DNA of 64,000 nucleotides from an uncultured Clostridia bacterium (GCA_944393565.1 CALYAM010000001.1:138907-202906); one strand, 5' to 3'; positions 16,587 to 26,630 are shown, counted from the first letter of the stretch. Notes: a model not told the origin generated them from the letters alone. Program-made: numbers and translations.

Positions 16587-18779
16587 ATGAAAATAGTAAA
16601 AAGAGATGGCCATATTGTAGATTATGATCCTGAAAAAATTAGAATTGCAATTGGAAAAGCAAATAATGAGGTAAAATTAAAAGAAAAAGTTTCAGAAGAG
16701 CAAATTGAAGAAATTATTAAATACATTGAAGACTTAAACAAAAAAAGATTTTTGGTAGAAGATATTCAAGACATAATAGAAGAAAAGCTGATGGAGTTTG
16801 ATAAATATCAGCTTGCAAAAAAATATATTACATATAGATATACAAGAGAACTTGTAAGAAAAGCAAACACAACAGACCAAACAATTAAAGAATTAATTGA
16901 TGGTGAAAATGAATATTGGAATAATGAGAATTCAAACAAGAATGCAGCAATTGTAACAACACAGAGGGACTATTTAGCAGGAATAACAAGTACAGATATT
17001 ACAAGGAGATTTTTACTACCAGAAGATATAGTAAAAGCACATGACGAGGGAATTATACATTTCCATGATGCAGATTACTTTGCACAAAATGCACTACATA
17101 ATTGTGAATTAATAAATTTAGAGGATATGCTACAAAATGGAACAATAATAAATGGAGTAATGATAGAAAAACCTCACAGATTTATAACAGCAGCAACAAT
17201 CACTACACAAATTATATTAGCTGTAACATCATCAAGCTATGGAGGAGCAACTGTTTCACTTTCACATTTAGCACCTTTTGTAAGATATAGCTATGAAAAA
17301 TATTATAAAAAATATAAAGAGCGCAAGTTAACAGAAGAAGAATGTAAGAAATTTGCAACAGAAGATACAAAAAAAGAGATTGAAGACGGAGTACAAACAT
17401 TTAATTATCAAGTAAATTCAATGACAAATACAAATGGACAAGCCCCATTTTTATCGGTTAATATGTATTTAGGTGAAGCGGGAGAATACAAAGAAGAATT
17501 GGCTATGATAATAGAAGAGTTTTTGAAACAAAGGATGTTAGGATTTAAAAATGAGAAAGGCGTATACATAACACCTGCGTTTCCAAAGCTATTGTATGTG
17601 TTAGAAGAAGACAATATACATGAAAATAGTAAATATTGGTATTTAACTAAACTTGCAGCTGAATGTACAACCAAAAGAATGGTTCCAGACTATATTTCTG
17701 AAAAAATAATGAAAGAACTTAAGAAAAATGAAAGAGGAGATGGAGAATGCTACCCATGCATGGGATGTCGCTCATTCTTAACGCCAGACAGAACAATGAG
17801 CCTTGGAAACATTGCTAAAGCTAAAAATTATGTAGAAGGAAAAGGAAAGTACTATGGCAGATTTAATCAAGGAGTTGTTACAATAAATCTACCAGATGTA
17901 GCACTATCTTCTAAAAAAGATATAAAAAAATTTTGGGAAATATTTGATGAAAGACTGGAATTATGCCACAGAGCACTACAAATAAGGCATAAGAGGTTAA
18001 GCAATGCAACAAGTGATGTAGCCCCTATTTTATGGCAACATGGCGCACTTGCTAGACTAGAAAAAGGAGAATCAATACATGAATTATTACACCATGGTTA
18101 TTCTACTATTTCATTGGGGTATGCAGGATTATATGAATGTGTAAAATATATGACAGGACATTCACACACAGACAATGGAGAAGGTAAGGAGTTTGGTTTA
18201 AAAATAATGCAACACTTAAATGATGCAACAGCAAAATGGAAAAAAGAAGAAGATATAGACTATTCTGTTTATGGCTCACCAATAGAATCTACAACATATA
18301 AATTTGCAAAGTGCCTAAAAGAAAGATTTGGGACAATTAAAGGTATTACTGATAGAAACTACATTACAAATTCTTACCATGTACCAGTATTTGAAGAAAT
18401 TGATGCATTTTCTAAACTAAAATTAGAAAGTGAATTTCAAAAACTAAGTCCAGGAGGAGCAATTTCATATATAGAAACACCTAATTTACAAAACAATCTA
18501 GATGCAGTAATAGAGGTTATACAATTTATTTATGATAATATTATGTATGCAGAATTAAACACAAAATCTGACTATTGCCAAAAATGTGGTTACACTGGAG
18601 AAATATTAATAGATGAAAATTTAGAATGGTATTGTCCAAATTGTGGTAACAAAGATCACAATACACTTAATGTAGCAAGAAGAACATGTGGCTATATTGG
18701 AACAAATTTTTGGAACAAAGGAAGAACTCAAGAAATAAAAGAAAGAGTATTACACTTAGATAATAAGGAGGTGCATTAA
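16587..18779 (+). CDS. nrdD: Anaerobic (class III) ribonucleoside-triphosphate reductase
   Basis: Oxygen-sensitive glycyl-radical enzyme reducing ribonucleotides to deoxyribonucleotides. The 730 residues start with an ATP-cone (MKIVKRDGHIVDYDPEKIRIA), then the catalytic barrel (HFHDADYFAQNALHNCELIN, YPCMGCRSFL, EIDAFSKLKLESEFQKLSPG), a zinc site (CQKCGYTG and CPNCGNKDH) and the glycyl-radical loop RRTCGYIG near residue 705. An AAAGGAGGA site precedes the ATG. The activase gene nrdG follows. The palindrome upstream suggests control by the divergent Crp/Fnr protein. Confidence 0.98.
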   Translation: MKIVKRDGHIVDYDPEKIRIAIGKANNEVKLKEKVSEEQIEEIIKYIEDLNKKRFLVEDIQDIIEEKLMEFDKYQLAKKYITYRYTRELVRKANTTDQTIKELIDGENEYWNNENSNKNAAIVTTQRDYLAGITSTDITRRFLLPEDIVKAHDEGIIHFHDADYFAQNALHNCELINLEDMLQNGTIINGVMIEKPHRFITAATITTQIILAVTSSSYGGATVSLSHLAPFVRYSYEKYYKKYKERKLTEEECKKFATEDTKKEIEDGVQTFNYQVNSMTNTNGQAPFLSVNMYLGEAGEYKEELAMIIEEFLKQRMLGFKNEKGVYITPAFPKLLYVLEEDNIHENSKYWYLTKLAAECTTKRMVPDYISEKIMKELKKNERGDGECYPCMGCRSFLTPDRTMSLGNIAKAKNYVEGKGKYYGRFNQGVVTINLPDVALSSKKDIKKFWEIFDERLELCHRALQIRHKRLSNATSDVAPILWQHGALARLEKGESIHELLHHGYSTISLGYAGLYECVKYMTGHSHTDNGEGKEFGLKIMQHLNDATAKWKKEEDIDYSVYGSPIESTTYKFAKCLKERFGTIKGITDRNYITNSYHVPVFEEIDAFSKLKLESEFQKLSPGGAISYIETPNLQNNLDAVIEVIQFIYDNIMYAELNTKSDYCQKCGYTGEILIDENLEWYCPNCGNKDHNTLNVARRTCGYIGTNFWNKGRTQEIKERVLHLDNKEVH

Positions 18780-18780
18780 G

Positions 18781-19272
18781 ATAAGATATAATGTTATAAG
18801 GCAAATGGATATATCAAACGGACCAGGAGTTAGAGTATCAATATTTATGCAAGGCTGTACATTTCATTGTAAAAATTGTTTTAATCCAGAAACATGGGAT
18901 TTTGAAGGAGGAAAAGAATTTACAGACCAAACAATTGAAGAAGTACTAAACTTATGTAATAAAGATCATATTAAAGGCTTGTCAATATTAGGTGGAGAGC
19001 CTATGCACCCTAATAACATAGATGGAACAGAGAAATTAGCAAAAGCATTTAAACAAAGATTTCCAGACAAAAGTATATGGGTATGGTCAGGATTTAAATT
19101 TGATGAGGATTTAAAAGACAAAGATGTTCTTAAATATATAGATGTATTAGTGGATGGTACGTATAAAGAAGAATTACATAATCCAATCCTCAAATGGAAA
19201 GGATCATCAAATCAAAGAGTTATAGATGTTCAAAACAGTTTAGCACAAGGGAAGATTATATTAATAGAATGA
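18781..19272 (+). CDS. nrdG: Anaerobic ribonucleotide reductase activating protein (radical SAM)
   Basis: Radical-SAM activase that installs the glycyl radical on NrdD. The cluster motif is CTFHCKNC, with GGEPMHP later and WSGFKFDE. The first ATG (18805) gives MDISNGPGVRVSIF, which lacks 6-8 residues found in relatives (typically MxYxxIxxxDxxNGPG). Those residues, RYNVIRQ, are encoded in frame just upstream, where an AGGAGGTG site (18766-18773) is correctly spaced from an ATA codon (18781). An AUA start is therefore possible; otherwise ATG 18805 is used with a weak AAGG site. Confidence 0.9.
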   Translation: MRYNVIRQMDISNGPGVRVSIFMQGCTFHCKNCFNPETWDFEGGKEFTDQTIEEVLNLCNKDHIKGLSILGGEPMHPNNIDGTEKLAKAFKQRFPDKSIWVWSGFKFDEDLKDKDVLKYIDVLVDGTYKEELHNPILKWKGSSNQRVIDVQNSLAQGKIILIE

Positions 19273-19273
19273 T

Positions 19274-19314
19274 AAAAAAAACACGGATATTAAAAATAGT
19301 ATCTGTGTTTTTTT
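19274..19314. terminator. Bidirectional terminator between nrdG and hemolysin III
   Basis: AAAAAAACACGGATATT pairs with AGTATCTGTGTTTTTTT, with A-run and T-run on the two sides, between two convergent genes. Confidence 0.75.
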
Positions 19315-19334
19315 ATAGCAGACTATAAACTTTC

Positions 19335-20009
19335 TTACATTACAAACAATAAAATACAAAGAAAATGTAATAAACTAGCAAAAAAAATACAAACATGAAA
19401 AACAGAATGCATCCATTTTATTTTCTTACCTAGACCATATAAAATTGCACCAATTGTATAAATAATTCCACCAGTTAGTAACAAAGCAAATCCAACATTT
19501 GTAAGTAAAGATGGAAGAATTGTAATTTTAAATAAAATACACCAGCCCATTAAAAGATAACAAATCATAGACAATATTTTAAAGCGCTTCAAATCAATAG
19601 AGTTTAAGATTATTCCTAAAATAGCGGAAAACCATATTACACTAAATACAATCCATCCAGTCATTATGTCATATTGCCTTAAAGTACAAAGGCAAAAAGG
19701 AGTATATGAACCAGCTATTAACAAGAAAATAGAACAGTGGTCAATTACTTGAAAAACTTTTTTAGCTTTTAGCTTTGGGCTAAGGCCATGGTAAATGCTA
19801 GACATACAGTAGAGAATTAGCATTGAAACGCCATAAATAATGCCACTTACAATTCCATATACATTATGATGACTAGCTGCAGCAATTGGAAGTAATACAA
19901 TAGCAACAATACCTAAAATACCCCCTAAAATATGTGAAACCATATTAAAAATTTCTTCTCCCTTTGTATAAGACGGGAGTACTCTATTATCTAATTTAAT
20001 TCTTTTCAA
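19335..20009 (-). CDS. Hemolysin III / YqfA family membrane protein
   Basis: A 224-residue protein with seven predicted membrane helices of the HlyIII/PAQR family. Family features: EEIFNMVSHILGGILG at the start, YCMSSIYHGLSP (metal-binding Ser/His), IDHCSIFLLIAGSYTPF and the final HSVFHVCIFFASLLH with two His. The start is a TTG at 20009 (LKRIKLDNRVLPSY), with AGGAGG 7 bases upstream on that strand; longer readings add residues atypical of the family. Role in vivo unclear; relatives are linked to membrane homeostasis. Confidence 0.88.
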   Translation of the reverse strand: MKRIKLDNRVLPSYTKGEEIFNMVSHILGGILGIVAIVLLPIAAASHHNVYGIVSGIIYGVSMLILYCMSSIYHGLSPKLKAKKVFQVIDHCSIFLLIAGSYTPFCLCTLRQYDIMTGWIVFSVIWFSAILGIILNSIDLKRFKILSMICYLLMGWCILFKITILPSLLTNVGFALLLTGGIIYTIGAILYGLGKKIKWMHSVFHVCIFFASLLHFLCILLFVM

Positions 20010-20173
20010 CTGATAACCTCCTATTTTATAAAAAGATATCATATTACAAAAGAAAAGTAAAGCTAAATAGTTTGACAAAAAATACTAAAAAACAATGTGC
20101 CTAATGCTTTTTTCTTGGCAAAAAACTTTTTATATGATATGATAATACAAGTAAAAAACAAGGAGGAAAGTTA

Positions 20174-22864
20174 TTGAAAAAATTATTATTAATCGATGGA
20201 AACAGCATTATAAACCGTGCTTTTTATGGTATTATGGGAAGCAAAATGCTAATGACAACATCTGGAATATATACAAATGGAATATATGGCTTCTTAGCGA
20301 TATATTTTAAAATGATAGATGATTTAAAGCCAGAATACGTTTCAGTTGCATTTGACTTAAAGGCACCGACTAAAAGACATGAGATGTATAAAGAATATAA
20401 AGGAACAAGAAAGGGAATGCCAGAAGAGTTGGCACAACAAATACCAATTTTAAAAGACATATTAAGGGCGATGAACATTACAATAATAGAAAAAGAGGGA
20501 TATGAGGCAGATGATATCTTAGGAACGCTTTCAAAGCTTGGGAAAAAAAACGGGCTAGATGTAACTATATTAACAGGAGATAGAGATGCATTTCAACTAA
20601 TAGAAGATAATATAACTGTGCGTATACCTAGAACTAAGATGGGAAAAACAGAAACAGAAGATTATACAACAGAAAAAATAGAACAAGAATATGGTTTAAA
20701 ACCACAAAAACTAATTGAAGTAAAGGGTTTAATGGGAGATACATCAGACAATATACCAGGGATACCTGGAGTCGGCGAAAAAACGGCAATAGCACTTATT
20801 CAAGAATATGGTTCAATAGATGATTTGTATAAAAAAATTGAAAAAAAAGAAGATAATTTAAAAGGCAAAATTAGAGAGAAAATAGTTAAAAACAGAGACC
20901 TTGCTGAGCTCTCAAAAAAACTTGGAACAATAAATATAAATTCCCCGATAACAAACAATTTAGAAGAAATAAAACGCAAAGAATGGAATAAAGATGAGGT
21001 ATACAAATTATTTACAAATCTTAAATTTAATAGATTTATAGAAAGATTTAATTTGGGAGAGGCAGCACCAGTAATAGAAACTAAAAAAGAAGCATTTGAA
21101 ATAGAAGAAATAGAGACAGAAAAAGAAATAAAAAGCTTACTAAATGAAATAGAAAATAGCAAAAAATTATTTTATTATCTAAGCACGAACAAAATTGAAA
21201 ATAATAATATAATACCGGAAAACATAAATGGTATATATGTATACAGCGAAGGAAACAAAAAAGTAAGTTATATATCTAAAGGCGTAATTAAATATTTTTC
21301 AAAAATTTTCGAAGACAGTAAAATTTTAAAATGCGGAGCAAATCTGAAAAAAGACTGGTGCTTGCTAAAACAAAATGGAATAGAGCCACAAAATATGATG
21401 TTTGATGTTCAAATTGCAGGCTATTTATTAAACTCAATAAGTAATCAATACTCAATAGAGGATTTAAGTATAGAGCACTTAGACTTTGATATTACTAGTT
21501 TAAGTGAAAAGGAGGAACAGAATCAAATAAGCTTTTTTGAAAATGATGAAGAAAAATTAGATAAAAGAAAATGTGCATATGCATATGTTATAGCAAAATT
21601 ATATGGCAAATTAAAGAAAAAACTAAAAGAGGCAGATCTTTTAGATTTATTCATTAATGTAGAAATGCCACTTGCAGAAGTGCTAGCAGATATGCAATAC
21701 ACGGGTATATATCTAGACAAGAAAGAGCTTCAACTATATGGAAATGAGTTACAAAAACAAATTGAAACACTTACTAAAGAGATAAATAAGATATCGGGTG
21801 AAGATTTTAATATAAATTCACCAAAGCAACTTGGAGAAGTATTATTTGATAAGCTCAAACTTCCAGTTCAAAAAAAGAATAAAAGTGGTTATTCAACAGA
21901 TGTAGATGTCCTAGAAAAAATAAGAAAAGAACATCCAGTTGTTGAAAAGATATTAGAATATAGGCAAATATCAAAATTAAATTCTACATTTGTAGATGGG
22001 TTAATTCCATATATTAATGCAAAAACAAATCGTATTCATTCACATTTCCACCAGACAGTTACAGCGACAGGGAGAATAAGCAGTACTGACCCCAATATGC
22101 AAAACATACCAACACGAATGGAAATTGGAAAGCAACTTAGAAAAGTATTTAAAGCAGAAAAAGAAAATACAATTTTCATTGATGCAGACTACTCTCAAAT
22201 TGAGCTTAGAGTTCTTGCACATGTTGCAGATGATAAAACAATGATAGAAGCATTTAAAAATGGAGATGACATTCATAAACAAGTAGCATCTAAAGTGTTT
22301 GGGGTTCCAATAAATGAAGTAACAAAAGAAATGAGATCAAAGGCAAAAGCAGTGAATTTTGGAATTGTATATGGAATTAGTGATTTTGGACTTGCAGAGC
22401 AACTTGGAGTTACAAAAAAAGAAGCAAAACAATATATTGAACAATACTTAGAAAAATACAGTGGGATAAAAAAGTTTATGGAAGATATTGTAGAAGAGGC
22501 TAAGCAAAAAGGATATGTAGAAACAATACTTAAGAGAAGAAGATATGTACCAGAACTAAAATCTAATAACTACATGGTAAGACAATTCGGAAACCGTGTT
22601 GCAATGAACACACCAATTCAAGGAAGTGCAGCAGACATTATAAAAATTGCGATGATGCATGTATATAAAGAGCTAAAACAAAACAATATGAAATCAAAAT
22701 TAGTTCTTCAAGTACATGATGAATTATTAATTGAAACATATGAAGATGAAAAAGAAAAAGTAAAAAACATATTGAAAAATTGCATGGAAAATGCTATAAA
22801 ATTAAGAGTACCATTAAATACTGAAATAGGAGAAGGTAAAAATTGGTATGAGGCTAAACAATAA
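20174..22864 (+). CDS. polA: DNA polymerase I
   Basis: Repair and Okazaki-processing polymerase, 896 residues. N-terminal 5' nuclease (about 1-290: KLLLIDGNSIINRAFYGI, YEADDILGTL, KGLMGDTSDNIPGIPGVGEK), a 3'-5' exonuclease-like domain (about 310-480) lacking the DxE metal-binding pair, so proofreading is probably inactive as in Bacillus-type enzymes, and the polymerase domain (motif A DADYSQIELRVLAH, motif B RSKAKAVNFGIVYG, motif C LQVHDELLIE). The start is a TTG 8 bases after AAGGAGGAAAG. The slt gene follows after 25 bases. Confidence 0.97.
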   Translation: MKKLLLIDGNSIINRAFYGIMGSKMLMTTSGIYTNGIYGFLAIYFKMIDDLKPEYVSVAFDLKAPTKRHEMYKEYKGTRKGMPEELAQQIPILKDILRAMNITIIEKEGYEADDILGTLSKLGKKNGLDVTILTGDRDAFQLIEDNITVRIPRTKMGKTETEDYTTEKIEQEYGLKPQKLIEVKGLMGDTSDNIPGIPGVGEKTAIALIQEYGSIDDLYKKIEKKEDNLKGKIREKIVKNRDLAELSKKLGTININSPITNNLEEIKRKEWNKDEVYKLFTNLKFNRFIERFNLGEAAPVIETKKEAFEIEEIETEKEIKSLLNEIENSKKLFYYLSTNKIENNNIIPENINGIYVYSEGNKKVSYISKGVIKYFSKIFEDSKILKCGANLKKDWCLLKQNGIEPQNMMFDVQIAGYLLNSISNQYSIEDLSIEHLDFDITSLSEKEEQNQISFFENDEEKLDKRKCAYAYVIAKLYGKLKKKLKEADLLDLFINVEMPLAEVLADMQYTGIYLDKKELQLYGNELQKQIETLTKEINKISGEDFNINSPKQLGEVLFDKLKLPVQKKNKSGYSTDVDVLEKIRKEHPVVEKILEYRQISKLNSTFVDGLIPYINAKTNRIHSHFHQTVTATGRISSTDPNMQNIPTRMEIGKQLRKVFKAEKENTIFIDADYSQIELRVLAHVADDKTMIEAFKNGDDIHKQVASKVFGVPINEVTKEMRSKAKAVNFGIVYGISDFGLAEQLGVTKKEAKQYIEQYLEKYSGIKKFMEDIVEEAKQKGYVETILKRRRYVPELKSNNYMVRQFGNRVAMNTPIQGSAADIIKIAMMHVYKELKQNNMKSKLVLQVHDELLIETYEDEKEKVKNILKNCMENAIKLRVPLNTEIGEGKNWYEAKQ

Positions 22865-22889
22865 CGAAAGATAAAATAAGGAGCGAGAT

Positions 22890-23454
22890 TTGAAAAAATA
22901 TATAAAAATATTTATTATGTTGATTATAATTCTAATAGTAGTAATACTATTATTTGGGGTTGTTAAAATCCAAAATATAATATTAAAAAAAATATATCCC
23001 CTTAAATACCAAAATGAAGTAGAAAAATATTCCGAAGAATATGGACTCGATGAACTTCTTGTATACTCAATTATAAAAGCTGAAAGCAACTTTGAAACAA
23101 ATATTACTTCAAGCAGTGGTGCATGTGGACTAATGCAACTAATGGAAAATACAGCAAAGGAAACGGCACAAAAAATTGGATTAGAATATACTACAAAAGA
23201 AATACTTTATGAGCCAGAAATAAATATTATGCTAGGGACAAAATACTTTTCAGAACTATTGAAATATTATAATAATATTTATTTGGCACTGACTGCTTAT
23301 AATGCAGGGCTAGGTAACGTTGAAAAGTGGATTGAAGAGGAAATTATACGTGATGATCGGAACAGATATAGAAAACATACCATTTAAGGAAACAAACAAT
23401 TATGTAAGAAAAATACTAAGAGATTATAGAATATATAAAGACTTATATAAATAA
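22890..23454 (+). CDS. slt: Lytic transglycosylase (SLT domain), split by a +1 frameshift at an in-frame CGG
   Basis: Membrane-anchored peptidoglycan lytic transglycosylase: an N-terminal hydrophobic helix (about 6-28), the catalytic region VYSIIKAESNFETN with the acid Glu, SSGACGLMQLM, PEINIMLGTKYFSEL and ALTAYNAGLGNVEKWI. Frame 1 stops at 23385-23387 after an aberrant RNRYRKHTI. The expected ending, IPFKETNNYVRKILRDYR, is intact in the +1 frame up to TAA 23452-23454. The shift point is the in-frame CGG at 23358-23360: dropping its C gives RDD-GTDIENIPFKET, 187 residues in all. TTG start after AAGGAGCGAG. Confidence 0.88.
23358..23361 (+). other. Candidate +1 frameshift site CGGA in slt
   Basis: Zero frame GAT CGG AAC; productive frame GAT (C) GGA ACA. 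The zero-frame stop is 10 codons on. Confidence 0.6.
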
Positions 23455-23568
23455 GGTAAACTTTGAATGACTGGTCACTTCCATTGTAAAACATTTATAA
23501 TTTATGATATTGTATAAGCATAAATTTATAAAAAAGGTGTATGCCTTATTGGGAAGGAAATGATAAAC

Positions 23569-25290
23569 ATGAAATCACGAGATACACTATACCATGGTAC
23601 TAATTTTCAAAATATAAGAGACCTTATACGAAATTCAGTAAAAACATATGGAAAAAATGATGCATTTATAATTAAGCATAAGGATAAAGCAAAAATTAAT
23701 TATGAACATATTTCATATGAAAGATTTGGAGAAGAAATAAATGCACTTGGAACAGCACTTATAAAATTAGGACTAAAAGGGAAACGAATTGCAATTATTG
23801 GTAAAAATCGTTATGAATGGGCACTTAGCTATCTTGCTATATTGAATGGTACAGGTATTGCTGTACCATTAGATAAAGGATTACCTGAAGCAGAAATAAT
23901 TTCTTCATTAGAAAGAAGCAGAAGTGATGCAATAATTTTCGAACATTCATATTTGGAGACGGTAAAAAAAGTAAGAGAAAAAAATATAGTGTCAAAATAT
24001 GTTTGCATGGATAATATAGATGAAGAAGGAATTGATAATATAAGTACACTATTGAAACTAGGTAATAATGAACTAAAAAAAGGAAGTACAGAATATTTAG
24101 AAGCAGAAATTTCAAACGAGGAAATGGCCACAATCATTTTTACATCAGGAACGACATCGCTTTCAAAAGCAGTTGTATTGTCCCATAAAAACATAGTATC
24201 TAATATAAATGATATGAGTTTAGTAGAAAAAATGTATGATACAGATGTAAATCTTGCCTTTTTACCATTCCATCACACGTTTGGTTCAACTGGATTATTG
24301 GTTTTCTTGGCAAGCGGAGCAACGAATGTTTTTTGTGATGGGCTAAGACATATCCAAGAAAACCTAAAGGAATATAAAGTATCAGTGTTTGTTTGTGTTC
24401 CATTATTACTAGAAAAAATGTATAAAAAAATAATGTCAGAAGTAGAAAAACAAGGGAAAACAAGATTAATAAAAATAGCAATACCAATAAGCAATTTCTT
24501 ATTAAAATTTGGAATTGATGTCAGACGAAAATTATTTAAAGATATTATTAACAACCTTGGAGGAAATTTAAGATTTATTATTAGTGGGGCTTCTGCCATA
24601 GATAGAAAAGTTGCAAAAGGATTTAATGATTTTGGAATCCTTACAGTACAAGGTTATGGACTAACAGAAACATCTCCTGTTTTGTCAGCAGAAAATATAA
24701 AAGCAATTAAATATGGATCTGTTGGTTTCCCATTACACAGTGTAGAAATAAAAATAGATAATCCAAATGAAGATAACATAGGGGAAATAATAGCTAAAGG
24801 GCCTAATATAATGCTTGGTTACTATGAAAATGAAGAAGCAACAAATAAAGTTTTGAAGGATGGGTGGTTTCATACAGGAGATTTAGGTTATATAGATAAA
24901 GATGGGTATATATTTATAACAGGGAGAATGAAAAATGTGATTGTTTTAAAAAATGGTAAAAATGTATATCCAGAGGAAATAGAACAATTAATTAATAATT
25001 TACCATATGTTGAAGAGAGTATGGTGTTTGGAAAACCAAAAGATGATGATTTAATTGTTAGTGTAAAAATAGTATATAATGAAGAATATATAAATAGCAA
25101 ATATCCGGGTAAAACTGAAAAAGAATTAGAACACATAGTATGGCAGGACATAAAAAGAATTAACCAAGAATTACCTACATATAAGTGGATGAAATATTTA
25201 ATTTTAACCAAAGATCCAATGACAAAAACAACTACTGCAAAAGTAAAAAGATATGAAGAAATAAAAGAGATTTTAAAGGAGAGTGATTAA
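23569..25290 (+). CDS. Long-chain acyl-CoA synthetase / AMP-binding enzyme
   Basis: ANL-superfamily adenylate-forming enzyme, 573 residues, activating a fatty acid or similar acid to its CoA thioester through an acyl-adenylate. The P-loop-like motif is IIFTSGTTSLSKAV (Ser in place of the usual Gly before KAV), then QGYGLTETSPVLS, GWFHTGDLGYIDKDGY and the C-terminal hinge GRMKNVIVLKNGKNVYPEEIE. Closest in style to long-chain FadD15-type enzymes. ATG 23569 has a GGAAGGAA site; ATG 23560 overlaps it. The gene abuts galE. Confidence 0.88.
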   Translation: MKSRDTLYHGTNFQNIRDLIRNSVKTYGKNDAFIIKHKDKAKINYEHISYERFGEEINALGTALIKLGLKGKRIAIIGKNRYEWALSYLAILNGTGIAVPLDKGLPEAEIISSLERSRSDAIIFEHSYLETVKKVREKNIVSKYVCMDNIDEEGIDNISTLLKLGNNELKKGSTEYLEAEISNEEMATIIFTSGTTSLSKAVVLSHKNIVSNINDMSLVEKMYDTDVNLAFLPFHHTFGSTGLLVFLASGATNVFCDGLRHIQENLKEYKVSVFVCVPLLLEKMYKKIMSEVEKQGKTRLIKIAIPISNFLLKFGIDVRRKLFKDIINNLGGNLRFIISGASAIDRKVAKGFNDFGILTVQGYGLTETSPVLSAENIKAIKYGSVGFPLHSVEIKIDNPNEDNIGEIIAKGPNIMLGYYENEEATNKVLKDGWFHTGDLGYIDKDGYIFITGRMKNVIVLKNGKNVYPEEIEQLINNLPYVEESMVFGKPKDDDLIVSVKIVYNEEYINSKYPGKTEKELEHIVWQDIKRINQELPTYKWMKYLILTKDPMTKTTTAKVKRYEEIKEILKESD

Positions 25291-26301
25291 ATGGCAGTAT
25301 TAGTAACGGGAGGGGCAGGCTTTATAGGTAGCCATACCACTGTTGAATTATTAAACAGTGGAAGAGAAGTAGTAATAATAGACGACTTTTCAAATAGTTC
25401 CCCTAAGACGCTAGATGCAATTAGAAAAATTACAGGAAAAGACTTTAAGTTTTATAAAATGAACTATTTAGATAGAAAAATGTTAGAAAAAATATTCGAA
25501 GAAAATAAAATAGATGCAGTAATGAATTTTGCAGGTTATAAAGCAGTTGGAGAATCAACACAAAAGCCAATAGAATATTACATAAATAATGTATCTGGTG
25601 CACTTATATTATTAGATACAATGCGAAAATATGATGTGAAGAAATTTGTGTTTAGCTCGTCTGCAACTGTATATGGTGACCCTCAGGTTATTCCAATAAC
25701 AGAAGATTGTAAAACTGGAGGCACTACTAATCCATATGGTACAACAAAGTTGTATATTGAACAAATTTTAAAGGATATATATGCATCAGATAAAACATGG
25801 GATATTGCTATATTAAGGTATTTCAATCCAGTTGGGGCACACGAAAGTGGCTTAATAGGGGAAGAACCAAAAGGTAGACCTAATAACTTAATGCCATATA
25901 TTGTACGCGTTGCAGCAGGAATTTTAGATGAACTCTCAGTATTTGGAAATGATTATAATACACCTGATGGAACAGGAGTAAGAGATTATATCCATGTTGT
26001 GGATTTAGCAAAAGGGCATATTAAGGCATTGGAGAAGTTAGATAATGAACAAACAGGATTATATATATATAATTTAGGAACTGGAATTGGTTATAGTGTA
26101 TTAGATATGATAAAATCATTTGAACGAGCAACAGGAAAACATGTAAAATATAAAATTGTAGAAAGAAGGCCAGGAGATATAGCAATGTGCTATGCAGACC
26201 CAAAAAAAGCAAAAGAAGAGTTAGGGTGGACTGCAGAAAAGTCAATACATGATATGTGCAAAGACTCGTGGAATTACATAGAAAAACAAATTATATTATA
26301 A
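25291..26301 (+). CDS. galE: UDP-glucose 4-epimerase
   Basis: Interconverts UDP-glucose and UDP-galactose with tightly bound NAD. Length 336 is typical. The nucleotide-binding motif is [18 protein letters not shown] at the N-terminus, with the catalytic [11 protein letters not shown] and YGTTKLYIE (the Tyr-x3-Lys pair) and the sugar-specificity segments RYFNPVGAH and [16 protein letters not shown]. The ATG follows the acyl-CoA synthetase stop directly, with the AAAGGAG site inside that gene. Likely feeds cell-wall or capsule glycans. Confidence 0.97.
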   Translation: MAVLVTGGAGFIGSHTTVELLNSGREVVIIDDFSNSSPKTLDAIRKITGKDFKFYKMNYLDRKMLEKIFEENKIDAVMNFAGYKAVGESTQKPIEYYINNVSGALILLDTMRKYDVKKFVFSSSATVYGDPQVIPITEDCKTGGTTNPYGTTKLYIEQILKDIYASDKTWDIAILRYFNPVGAHESGLIGEEPKGRPNNLMPYIVRVAAGILDELSVFGNDYNTPDGTGVRDYIHVVDLAKGHIKALEKLDNEQTGLYIYNLGTGIGYSVLDMIKSFERATGKHVKYKIVERRPGDIAMCYADPKKAKEELGWTAEKSIHDMCKDSWNYIEKQIIL

Positions 26302-26395
26302 TCCACAAAAAATATAAGGCTTATAGAAATTAAAGAAATTTTATAGCAATATTGACATATAAAGAAAGAAAACAAAGATATTTTTCATAAAAATA

Positions 26396-26423
26396 TTGAC
26401 TTTATTACCTCCTGTGATAAAAT
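26396..26423 (+). promoter_or_regulatory. Predicted promoter upstream of the formylglycine-enzyme-like gene
   Basis: TTGACT (26396-26401), 16 bases, TAAAAT (26418-26423). It lies 240 bases before the truncated gene and just before a GAGGAGG-led GTG mini-ORF. Confidence 0.5.
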
Positions 26424-26489
26424 TATTTCAAAATATGTAGGCAAAAGAAAATAAGAAAAAACACAAAAGGCAAAGAGGAGGAAACCCGC

Positions 26490-26630
26490 GTGGCTGTACA
26501 CACACACGCACACACACAATTAAATTTAACCAATAAAGCAAATAAAAAAGAGATAAAAAAAGCTACCTATCTTGTCATGAAACAAATCATGTACGAGATG
26601 GGTAGTTTTTGTGTGCAAAAAAAATAAAAG
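26490..26630 (+). CDS. Possible 46-residue leader peptide overlapping the shared hairpin
   Basis: A GTG at 26490 with an AGAGGAGG site opens an ORF starting VAVHTHAHTQL and running through the hairpin (KATYLVMKQIMYEMGSF) to TAA. The ribosome site is good but the peptide resembles nothing I know, and the CA-repeat at its start is low complexity. It may be a leader peptide whose translation opens the hairpin, or chance. Confidence 0.3.
26563..26620 (+). terminator. Leader hairpin with T-run, copy 2
   Basis: Stem CTACCTATCT/AGATGGGTAG with an inner CATGA/TCATG and TTTTT, identical to the copy at 10493-10540 and its flank (about 58 bases). Conserved in front of two fragments of the same gene family, it looks like a cis-regulatory terminator or attenuator. 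Confidence 0.65.

Noticed and set aside
26500..26520. CA-rich tandem stretch read as a microsatellite or CRISPR-like unit
   Set aside because: Only one short low-complexity run, no spacers or repeated unit of CRISPR size. No CRISPR array was seen in the window.
26461..26560. Cyclic-di-GMP or other known riboswitch before the formylglycine-enzyme-like gene
   Set aside because: Fragments such as AGGCAAAG look suggestive, but the conserved core and paired elements of a GEMM aptamer are not present.
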